A DNA stretch of 64,000 nt from Annona cherimola. Taxonomy: Eukaryota; Streptophyta; Magnoliopsida; Magnoliales; Annonaceae. Below the pieces are notes generated by a model. The model had not been told where the DNA came from, ran no database searches, and worked only from the letters and a program-made list of their open reading frames with translations. A program made the translations under genes and the position numbers. How positions within the stretch are numbered: position 1 is the first letter of the stretch; every line of letters begins with the position of its first letter. Of the stretch, positions 48,268 through 58,079 are shown piece after piece. The stretch is from contig CM059975.1 of NCBI GenBank assembly GCA_030490835.1, positions 11,599,579 to 11,663,578 on the forward strand, in the 5' to 3' direction.

Positions 48268-48539
48268 GGGGACGTTTGGGAATGTAAAAGTTGTGGGAAA
48301 TGTGGTATTTGGTGGGAATAAAAAATGGAATATTTTGAAAATTGTGTGATTGATATGAAATGATAGGGGTAAAGTTGGAATAAATAGGTTTGTTGGAAAG
48401 TAGTTGATAGAGAAAATGATTAAAATATAGGGGTAAAAGTGGAAAAATATGATGATTGATTGATTAATGAGGTGTCTCGAAACCCGTGCTCCCACCATTT
48501 TCCTCCCACATTTCCCACACACGGTTACCAAACGTCCCC
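48268..48539. mobile_element. Tourist-like MITE nested in the retrotransposon
   Basis: The element starts GGGGACGTTTGG and ends CCAAACGTCCCC, a perfect 12-bp inverted repeat. It is flanked by TAA at 48265-48267 and again at 48540-48542, the PIF/Harbinger-type 3-bp duplication. Subterminal GTGGGAAATGTGG is also mirrored. It is 272 bp and noncoding. Being inside the LTR element, it inserted after that element. Confidence 0.88.
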
Positions 48540-48693
48540 TAACTCTTAAGGACGAGGAGCGGGGACCGATGTCCGCATTGTGTGCTACGGACTACTCATA
48601 AACGATGTGACATGGGAGCTAGCACAGACAATTAGAGAGCAATTTTCTAGACTTTAACCTGGAGGCCCAGGTTGCTGCTCTAGTGGGGTCGAA

Positions 48694-49031
48694 TGGTAGA
48701 ACCCTATATGTGCTGAGGCCAGGCAGGCCAGAGACTACCGACGGATGGTAAGCTATAGAACGAGCTAGACGAGGGAGCCAAGTGGAGCACGAACACAAGT
48801 GGTAAGGGACAGCTCAGAGTGGTAACAGAAATAGTTAGAATGTTACGGGAAAGGGTAGCCAATGTATAAGAGGGAGGAGAGACAAGTAAAAGACGAGCAA
48901 GAAAATATCAATTCATCCTTTCATTTCTGTAGTTCCATTTTTTTCATTTTTTATATTCTCCCTTTCGTTTCCGCACGAAACCAAGAACGTGAGTCCTTGC
49001 AGAACAAGGGCTTACGAACAAGGGCTTACGA
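48694..49031 (+). repeat. right LTR of the retrotransposon
   Basis: The repeat begins TGGTAGAACCCTATATGTG, preceded by a short purine-rich tract (GTGGGGTCGAA), and ends GGGCTTACGA. A small internal duplication (GAACAAGGGCTTACGAACAA) near the end distinguishes it from the left copy. Confidence 0.8.
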
Positions 49032-49036
49032 GGACC

Positions 49037-50041
49037 AGTTCGTGGCCTCCAACTCCTCGCACCTATGGCCCCTCTCTCCATAGAAAGAGCCACATGGTGG
49101 AGCTCGGAGAGGGCAATTATTCCCCTTGACTTAAAATTAAAACAATTCTCTTGAAATTTTTTAAAAAATATCTAAAAATATAATTTGTTTTTATGCGGTC
49201 ATCCTATCTCAAATAATGTTAAGCCTCCTTCATCTTAGTCCCCTCTTGGTATTATAATCAAGTAGTTATTCGTATTTAAAAGGGCCTGATGGAGAGGATT
49301 GAAGACAAAAAAATGAGACGAGAAAATGTATCGAAAATTTCAAAAATATCGTAAAAATGAAAAATCCTATGTCATGCGTAATTGCGTATCCGATTCAGGT
49401 GAGTTGAATGCTTTGAAACGTCCCGAAGGGTCATAGGCATCGAATCATCACCCGTTATGACTTATGACCCGGGTCGTACGTATCCGAGCCTATGCCTAAG
49501 CTAGGAAAATGATGGCAGATTCCGGAAGCATCGACCTGCTCCTCTCTCTCCTTACTGGCCGGCAGTGGCAGAAATAGCTTATCCACACGGAACCCATCGC
49601 ACGGACCACACGGACCACATCAGTTCTTTGTCACGTCGAGGGCCCCTTCCAGGTAATCAGGCTAACCGTTTTACGTAAATCCAATTTACTTTTCTCACAG
49701 GATAATAAATATAAAATTTACTTTACTTATTATATTTAATATTATTAATTTAGTTAAAAGACCGATTTCATTAAAATTAAAGATGTGTATCACTTATATT
49801 TGCTTACAAAATATTTTCATATATAAATTATAAAAATATTTAAATGCATTTACATATATATTAAAATATAATAATATTTTATAAAATTATTTATCCACAT
49901 AAGTTTAGATATTGAAAATATAAATTTAGAATTAATATTTGGCATTAAATTATTTTATTACTTTAACTTTTTACATTTATTTTATAATTGATTAAATAAT
50001 ACTGAATAAGTGAATTTCCTGTAAATCATTTGATGCCGTGG
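49037..50041. other. intergenic DNA, no gene seen
   Basis: AT-rich DNA with no convincing open frame and no clear repeat ends. It leads into the promoter of the eIF1 gene. Confidence 0.45.
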
Positions 50042-50124
50042 TGGGCCATTAGACAGCTCAGCTGGGACAGGGATCTTTGCGTACTTACAACGCTGTTCTT
50101 CTCTCTTTCCCGCTATTATAAAAG
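50042..50124 (+). promoter_or_regulatory. eIF1 promoter: Site II-type motif and TATA box
   Basis: TGGGCC at 50042-50047 fits the Site II (TGGGCY) motif common upstream of plant translation and ribosomal protein genes. TATAAAAG lies at 50117-50124, a suitable distance ahead of a leader starting about 50150. The spliced leader that follows (to 50191, then from 50785) supports this position. Confidence 0.55.
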
Positions 50125-50852
50125 GGCCTTTGTCTGCTCATCAATTCCTGCAGAAAATTAGCTCTCTTTCCTGGTCTTTGCATCAGCCAAGGTAATGGAT
50201 TAAGCTTACTTATTATTCAACCTTTGTAATTGATGGGGGTATTTTCCTTCTTCTGTTGCCCCGGGTGGGCATAGGGTGTGAATTTCTTTAACTCATCTAG
50301 GGTTATGAATCTAGGGAATTGGATTATCGTCTAGGGTGTTAATTGTTCTAGGTGCGTTTCCGAGATGGGATTTTAATCTGGATAGTTAGGTTGTCTCTGA
50401 GTCTGAGGCGAGTCCTTGCAGGTAGGTATAGTGCGGATTTGACTCTGGGTAAAGAGTTTTGGTTTCGTAGATGAATGGGGAAGATGGGCGGATTGTTGGC
50501 CAAGACTGCGATCTATGAATAGGGATAGAGACAAGAATTATCAGCGTTTTGGGGAATACTTGTCAAAATTGTGTGTGTGTTTTGTTTTTTTTTTTAGCAA
50601 TTTGTGGTTATGAAACGCTCCCCTGAAGAAAGAGAAGTGGAAAAATCTAAATATTGTAAAAACAAAATTCTTTTGGTGTCTGTGCTTTAGATCTTTAAGA
50701 TGAGCTGCGAGTTATGATTCATCAATTCAAAATTATGATGCTCTGTTAGTTGTGTGTAACTGATCTCAACAATAAATTTTGCAGCTTCACTTGCAGTCTA
50801 CCAACAACAAAGCTTTTACCCCTTTTGTCCGGCTCTTCAGCACCCAAGTTTC

Positions 50853-52817
50853 ATGACTGATCTCGAAGGTCAGATTCCCACTGCCTTTGGTAAGTGAGGT
50901 TTTTCAAAATCATATTCTGCAATTAATTTTTCTTGTTGATAATAATTCGGAAGAAATTTATTCTCTTCTTCTCGTTTCTTCTTACTTTTCTTTGCAATTT
51001 CTTCTTTCCTTGTTGTTGACGCTGTGAATGATATTTTGACTTTAGTTTCTTCCAATCTGGCAAGTTTCAGCTACACACTTTGCTTATTGTCCTGTAAAAC
51101 ATAGGCCAAAAATGAAAGCTGAGCGGTTGCTTTCATGATTTCTACTACCAACCCATATGAACACTGATCATATGGGTCTTGATGATTGCACCTGCATCTT
51201 AAGTTGCACGTTACCGGACAAACATTCAGCCCTAGAAAGGCTGAACAATACCATCTTTTGTTGAGTAGGTTTGCTCGAAGTGCTTAGGTTCTTGTGTAAT
51301 TCTTCTAGTCTTCTGGTTAGATTGGTTTTGGTGTGAAAGAACTGATTCCTTTGAAGGGGGTTTGGGGGTTTTCCACTTGGCTATATAGCAGTAGCAGTTA
51401 TTTCTCTCTATTGGTAACGGGAAGTGACATTTATTAAACGAGCGAAAGAGAATTTTCTGCTCTCTGACAAATAAGAAATTTCATTTTTTTTTTATTGTGT
51501 AATACGGCATGCTCTCTAATTCAGAATTGCATGGCTGATTATGAAGCATGATGATCTGCTGAGATTCTTCTTGAATCATCATCATCATAAGCCATTTCCG
51601 ACCTAGGTGGGGTCGGCTACTTTTAGTATATTTTCAGAATCCATAAGAGATGTAGCGGTGATTTTTAATAGCACTGGCTGCCAGCCTAACATGCCAACTC
51701 GCTTTTTTCCGGGCTTGGGATTGACAGTGAGATTCTTCTTGAATGACTTGTCCAAATCATCTTATGCAGAAAATCTTACCTCTTGTCTGTGTTTACTATT
51801 AGTATGTCTCAAGAGTTTTCTCCTTTTGTAGATCCATTTGCCGAAGCGAATGCTGATGACTCTGGTGTTGCATCAAAAGATTACGTCCATGTGCGTGTCC
51901 AACAGCGGAATGGTAGGAAGTGCCTGACTACAGTTCAGGGCTTGAAGAAAGATTTCAGCTATAACAAGATCTTGAAAGATCTCAAGAAAGAGTTCTGCTG
52001 TAATGGTACAGTTGTCCAGGATCCAGAGCTGGGCAAGGTAATGATGTTGCATCTTGAATATAGCAATGCATACATCAATTTATTCCCTTTTTTTTTTTTT
52101 GCAGTCGTGTTGTAACTAAATGCTGCAATGTATGATTATCATTTTACAATCTTTTCTGATCCAATCTGATACATGGTATTGCTGCAAATTAGGTTATTCA
52201 GCTGCAAGGTGATCAGCGCATAAACGTGTCCAGTTTCCTTGTTCAGGTCTGTTTTATCTCTGGGGATCCGTTTAAATGTCCTTTGATCTGACAGATTGTC
52301 AATGATGCGTTGTAAATAGCGCATGACCACTATGCTGGGTAGGGTTTATTAAGCCAACCTATTTGTTTTTAATCTGATAATAAGAAAATCACTTCTCGCA
52401 AATGCCATTCCATGTCAGAAATATCTTTTGAGAGAAAATTTAGAATTTACAAGGAATTAGTCAGAAGTTCTTAGAATTCAGTTGTGGAAAATCACGTAAT
52501 GTAATCCAATTGTGACAAGTTAAAAATTGAAATCTGTGCCAAACAGGATTGACTACTGATACAAATCAATTGTATCATGAATTTTAATTTTAATCTAGGA
52601 GAAAACTCAAGACGCCAGATTGAAATTACAGAGCACCATTTCTATGCTCCACAGATCGACCAGTGAATGTCAAACCTGTCGAGTGCTCAGCAAATTAATT
52701 TGATGTTTGCTTCTATCGTGAAAATTCTAGTTCTTAGTTTTGCTGATGCTTTCTTTATCCTTGTTGACACAGGCTGGCATCGTGAAGAAGGAAAGCATCA
52801 AAATTCATGGTTTCTAA
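50853..52817 (+). CDS. SUI1: translation initiation factor eIF1 (SUI1 homologue)
   Basis: Four coding exons, 50853-50889, 51832-52037, 52193-52246 and 52773-52817, give 113 residues, the standard plant eIF1 length. eIF1 binds the 40S subunit near the P site and enforces start-codon choice in the 43S pre-initiation complex. The protein starts MTDLEGQIPTAF, crosses the first intron at F/DPFAEAN, and contains the SUI1 domain: HVRVQQRNGRKCLTTVQGL, LKDLKKEFCCNG, QLQGDQR, ending IKIHGF. The first coding exon has only 37 bases and is easy to miss; a frame reading into exon 2 from the intron would give a false N-terminus. An upstream leader exon ends at 50191 (AAG/GTAATG), and the leader intron runs to 50784. 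All phases close. Confidence 0.96.
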
Positions 52818-52859
52818 ACCTTCTGTGTGTGATGGTGTGGAGTGCTTCTAGTTAATAAC

Positions 52860-53397
52860 TATCTATTGCACCCCTGTATGCTTGCTTTCGGAGCAAGCAA
52901 GTGCAGCCGCATTGTGCGATTGTCATGATTTTTGTTGTACTTGGATATTTGTATGTTGTCGTTGATGGTGGATAAAATATGGATCGTCGACTTTGATTTC
53001 TGTATTGCCTTTCAGTATTTGTTGCCTGATTCTCTAGTTTCTTTTAGCTTTTTAGTTTTTACCAAGGAAGAATTTCATGCCCAATCAATCTCCACCTAAT
53101 AGCTCTTGCTATGCTTACCACGGATGCTTCATGTTTATCCCTTTCAAATTTTAAAATTAAATTATTTATCATTTTTAACACATCTTGTTTCATACTACCG
53201 AATTTTTTTAATTTTGAATACTATCACCTTGTGAAGAAAATATCACCTTTTTAACTATTAAAAGTTTGAAGAAATGTATAATAAATAAATAGTTTATGTA
53301 AAACTCAGCAATGTTATGTAATTTTTGAAATAATAAGTGCATAAGGACAATATGATAAATGGTTTAGATCTTAAAACCAAGGGCAAACGTGAAGGCT
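52860..53397. other. eIF1 3' UTR and short intergenic DNA
   Basis: The first 150 bases after the stop are probably the eIF1 3' UTR. The remainder is AT-rich with no gene. Confidence 0.45.
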
Positions 53398-54715
53398 TTT
53401 TTTTTAATAAAGGAATCACTCGTCCTACTCCCGGTCATCCATGACAGGAGTAGAGAAAGAGTGATCCAAACGATTCATTGCCAAAAAATTATCTTTACAA
53501 ATATGTCTAGAAATAGCAACGGGTGGGTTACCCCACCAAGACTGGTAGTCCTCAGAAGAAATCAAAATCAATTCAGCTAAGGAATGAGCAACTGCATTAC
53601 CCTGCCGAAGTACATGATGAGCAGAAAAGGAAGCATTGCTAGATAGGATTGACCTAATCTCATCAATGATAAAACCAACCTCAGATGAAATGGGTTCCGA
53701 GTTAGATATGAAATTGTATAGAATAAGAGAGTCAGTTTCGAATTGTACTTGTCGGAGATCCTGCCGTGTGGCCCATCTAATCGCCATAAGAAAAGCCGTA
53801 GCCTCCATGAAAAGAGAGTCCCTTACCCCATCCCGTTTCCATCCAGAAGCCGCAACAAAATCATCCTGGGAATCTCTCATAACAGCTGCACACCCAAACT
53901 TATCCATACCTGCATGACTGCGTGCATCCACATTAATCTTCACAAAAAGCGGTGGTGGTTTGATCCAACGAAGAACTAGATCTCTATCCACAAGTCCAGA
54001 CTTCGTTATGTTCCCTGCGTTCCCATACTGGAGAAGGAACTCAGAACACCAATCCAAAATAGCAGCAAAATTCGGTTGGTGGTTTTCCTCTCTAAATTTG
54101 TTTCGAAGGTACCAAACCCTCCAGCTGCACGTGATGAAAAGGGTAAGGTCCTTGTACTTGTTCCTCCGCACAAGAGATTCCATAATTTCTTTGACCGAGG
54201 TTCCATGGGGAATCAGTCTCGCAGCCCTCCAGCAGACCCCCAAGGTCGCAGCACACTCCAAAAACAAGTGGTTCGCATCTTCGACTCCGTTCTTGCACAG
54301 AAGACAGCAGGTGTCAATCTCAAGTCCCCTCTGACGAAGATTGTTGAGAGTAGGGAGAGAATTAGTGAGAAGACGCCATCCAAAAATAATGACCTTGCTC
54401 GGGAGCTTCAGTCTCCAGATAGCCTTGTAGCATCCTGACAATTCCTGGTTCGCCACATTAGAACATAGGAGTCTATATGCCGACTTAACAGAGAAGGAGC
54501 CGTTTGGTTCATGCATCCAGTATATAGAGTCATCTACCCTCCTTTGGGATAGAGAAATCGAATTTACCTTACGCCAAATCGCCTCCCCTGCGGCCATCAG
54601 AATTTGCTCTCTCTTCCATGAGTTTGATGCAGCATCAATGAAATAACAAACTTTAACATCCTCAAGTATGGAAATTGGGAGAGGCCCCGCCTTGTCCACC
54701 TTAGAGTTGAGTCAT
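53398..54715 (-). mobile_element. 5'-truncated LINE (non-LTR retrotransposon): zf-RVT and RNase H part
   Basis: A 424-codon open frame (54699-53425, - strand) is the C-terminal end of a plant LINE second ORF. It starts just inside a TGA at about 54714, has no ATG at its beginning, and is followed at 53398-53406 by an A run in the sense of the element (T run on +), a short tail. A zf-RVT zinc-binding module is clear (FSVKSAYRLL, IWRLKLPSKV, CLLCKNGVEDANHLFLEC). An RNase H-like domain follows: NVDARSHAGMDKFG, MEATAFLMAI, VQFETDSL and VLRQGNAVAHSLAE, with the last catalytic Asp position replaced by His. The reverse-transcriptase and endonuclease parts are missing. It lies about 580 bp downstream of eIF1 on the opposite strand. 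The open frame suggests a fairly young insertion. Confidence 0.85.
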
Positions 54716-54830
54716 ACGTCGCCTTTATGCTTATGGTAGTATTGAATTATTGCCTTTTAATCAATCCTACGTCGATCGCTTGAATTAAACAATGTTTTTA
54801 ACACGGCAAATTATTATTGAGGAATGATTC

Positions 54831-55201
54831 TGTTAGCTTGGGCTAAGTAAATGTCTCACTTAGCCCACTTCAAAAATCGTATTTAAAATATATATTTTTT
54901 ATTTTTTCTTTGTACACTTGTTTATCTAAATGCATTTAACATACAAATCAAGTTTTACCATTTTTGGATATATAAATATTTTTTTTTAGATTTTTAAAAA
55001 TAAGGGTATTTTAAATACATATATACACATAGATGTTTAAAAATTTAAAAAAAATAGATAAACATATTAAAAAATGATAAAACTTGGTCTATAGGTTAAA
55101 TATACTTAGATAAATAAGTGTACGAAGAAAAAAGAAAAAAGGTTGTAAATAAGTTTGTTAAAGTGGGCTAAGTTGGACATTTATTTAGCCCGGTGTTGAC
55201 A
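54831..55201. mobile_element. fold-back MITE, family A
   Basis: The left end TGTTAGCTTGGGCTAAGTAAATG and the reverse complement of the right end TGTCAACACCGGGCTAAATAAATG match each other and the ends of 30848-31151. Both arms carry CACTTAGCCCAC and its inverse, and TTTATCTAAATGCATTTAACATA and its inverse. Total length is 371 bp and it is noncoding. Confidence 0.8.
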
Positions 55202-58079
55202 CCTCATTTAAATGTGAAAATTAAATTTTCAAATGGGTTACCACTATTTGGCACACCCATTTAAGGTTTTTTTGTGGATTTACATTTGAATTTTTCACCC
55301 ATGTATTTGCAAGCCCAAATTTGTATAGGGTTCATGGGCCTCCGATGCTTTAAACCCACTACGGAAGTGACGACAAATAATTCATACGGTTGATCAAGAG
55401 CAATTTGCATTCAAGATGAAGTGAAGAATATTTTTTTAAGTTAATTGAAGTAGAGTCGACGTGATGGACGGTTTGGATTAAGCGAATAATTAATATTTTA
55501 TGAGATTTTCAATGGTCAAAATAGATTTGACCAAGAAAGGAGGTGAATTTGCAACACTTCAAATGGTGGATGAAAACTACTAGATCTAACCCACTAAATG
55601 AAGATCTGAACCGTTAAAGTGGTTAAGGGACATCAACGAGTGTGGGCCCATCCAAAATCAAGGAAAAATAGGTGACGATCAAGGCATGAATAAATAACAC
55701 AAAATACACAGAATCAATGGCCAAAGAAGAGTTGACTTACTAGCCAAGCAAAACCATGGGCCCCATTGGTGGTTTTACAAAACTACTCATAGATTTGCTA
55801 GAAAGGACTCTTTAAGTTGGAATATTACATAATGGACAAGGTGAGTTTATGCAAAATATTATAACAGCCCATTAATGAGCAATTTTTTCAAACTCAAAAG
55901 CTATAAAAAGAAGCCTCTTGTCCTTTTGACGGGCATTCTCACCGCAGCTGCTGCCTTCCATTGTCCGAACCGAGCATACCCGAGAAATGCCACTGTTGTC
56001 GTTGTTTCCCCATCCCAAATATCCCAATACCATTCGGTTGTCCACTGCCTAGATCTACCAGCCATATCTCCATTACTACCTCATTTCTCTTTCCTTCCAG
56101 GCCCGACATCAAGTATCCCCTTCTCCATTTCGCCAGCCATCTTTTTTTTTCCACCTTCAAAATCCCTCTGTTTGTTGCTGTCAATTACCGGTCACCTTCA
56201 CCTAAAAAAACAAGACAAAAAAATATCTCCCCAAGCAGGTCTCACATTCACTCCTTCACTGTCCCAGCACTCCTCTTCTTTTCCAAAAAAAAAAAGGGCA
56301 AAAGGAAGAAAAAACGTTTAGAGCCTCTTAGGGATTTTCTCTCCCTCCATCCTTCAACGCTGCCCATCTTTGCCTTCTTTAATATATTTTTTTTTTTACA
56401 AAAAAAAAGAGAAAGCAAAAAAAAAGCATCTATGTTTCTGCACCCCTCTGGCTCTTTCCTTTTAAATTTTTTCCACCATCAAAGTTCTCCTTTTGAATTT
56501 TTCTTTATTTATATTAAAAAAAAAGGAGCGCTGATACATCCAGCCACTCTCGTCCCTTTCTTTCTTTCTTTTTTTTTTCGTACGGCAGATCCTCCTACTA
56601 CTTTATTTTGAGCTTACTTAAAAATTGTTTTTCTTTTTACTTTTAAGTTGTTTTTGTCATTTCATTTCGCGCCCTCAAATATATATATATATATAGGATA
56701 TATCTATATATAATGCATATAAGGTAATCTATATCCGTTCCCGTTCCAGCGTCCTTTGCCCCATATTTATTTTAGTTTTTTTTTTTTTTTTTTAAAAAAA
56801 AAAAACTAAGGCAACATCCCACTCCAGCACGTCACGGTTATATATATATGTATTCATTTTTTTTGAACCCCCATTTCACTACAGGTAACGTACCCTTTTG
56901 TGTTAGTTTATTTTAAAAAAAAAGAGTGCGTTGAAATGAAGCCATTTGCTCTGGATAGTTGAAAATAATTTTTTTTTTTTTTTGAAAAAAAAAATATTTC
57001 CATAACATGCTGCTGCTGAATTATTAAAATAAACAAAACACGCTTATGCGAATCATATATTAGTTGATGTATTTTGTTAAAAAATAATATATTGTTAAAG
57101 CCCTGTCATTTCTTTCAACATTTTATAAAATTTTCTTTTTATCTAAATCAAGCATTTATTTAACAAATATTGGTCACTATATCTAAAAAAAATCTTAAAA
57201 TTATAAAAATAAAAACAAACACCATTAATAGAAATGAAGTTTCTATACCCTCTTGCAGACTAAGTTAGGGCATCATAAAAAGCCTAGGGGTTAAATTCCC
57301 GCCTCCACTCTCCTGAACTTTTATATAAAAAAAATATATGTGTTAATTTTCCGCACTCCTAGGACTAATGTACTAGAAAAATAAAGTTGTATTTTTTTTT
57401 TCTAGTTGTGAGTTCACCCAAAAAATCTCTGTATTTCAGTGCCTTATTGTGCACGGACTAACCACCGTTATATGGTTAGTGGCGACTCCAAAATTAATAT
57501 ATTAAATTTTATCAACATTTGTACGCATGTTACTAACTGCTAATTGCACCTAATTGAGATACATGTTTGTGTTTGGCGAATTCGCATCATTTAAAAATTT
57601 CTAAGAACTTGCATCATCTAAAGGCCTTAATGCTTGCATCTCCCTTCTTTAACCTCCATGTCTACACATTTTATATTTTTTCCATTTCTGATCTTGAACC
57701 TCTTTTCTACATCTTTTTTATATTTTTATTTTTGCATGTTTAATTTCTACATTTAACTCGCATCACATCAAACCAGCTAACCCGCTAACTCGCATATCAT
57801 ATTTATTTTCCTCTCTTGTATTTGCATATTTACTTTCTTGTTTAGTTCACATTTATATTTTTCTATTGAGCATACCTTACACTTTTAGGCTTGTTTGCCG
57901 GCCCATCGTAGCGCGCTAAAAACCATGTGCTACACTCGGGCTAACAAGATCACTCCTCAATTCTTAATGTTCATTCATTCAATCATGAAAGACACATTAA
58001 TTCAACATTATCTATATGGTTAATTAATTACATCATCTTAAGGAAAGAAAAATGGAAACGCGTCTTCCACAACAATAGT
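55202..58079. other. intergenic DNA with homopolymer runs
   Basis: No gene is supported. Open frames at 55875-56611 depend on long A and T runs and low-complexity Pro/Ser/Phe codons. Unusual T-run/A-run junctions occur at about 56778-56808, 56967-56992 and near 56520. A (TA)n stretch lies near 56680-56715. The last hundred bases are the 3' flank of the - strand GATA gene. Confidence 0.45.

Larger units (their letters stand above)
46507..49036 (+). mobile_element. internally deleted Ty3-type LTR retrotransposon with 5-bp target duplication
   Basis: Two long terminal repeats (46512-46852 and 48694-49031) share the same text for most of their length, from TAGAACCC near the start to CGTTT/TTCGC-CACGAAACCAAGAACGT near the end. 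The element is bounded by the direct repeat GGACC at 46507-46511 and 49032-49036, a 5-bp target duplication. Just inside the left repeat, TGGTATCAGAGCC (46855-46867) is a primer-binding site complementary to the 3' end of initiator methionine tRNA. Inside, gag-like sequence runs straight into the integrase core; protease, reverse transcriptase and RNase H are missing. The total of about 2.5 kb is about half or less of an intact element. The repeats have diverged by several percent, so the insertion is not recent. Confidence 0.88.

Noticed and set aside
53390..54730. Target duplication of the LINE
   Set aside because: Compared both flanks by eye (AAACGTGAAGGC against CATACGTCGCC); similarity is too weak to claim.
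55875..56611. Two long + strand frames rich in Pro, Ser, Phe and Lys
   Set aside because: They depend on homopolymer runs and low-complexity sequence; no homology recognised.
57270..57310. GGGGTTAAATTCCCGCCTCC resembles the T-arm/box B of a tRNA or tRNA-derived SINE
   Set aside because: No matching box A, no cloverleaf and no A tail could be assembled around it.
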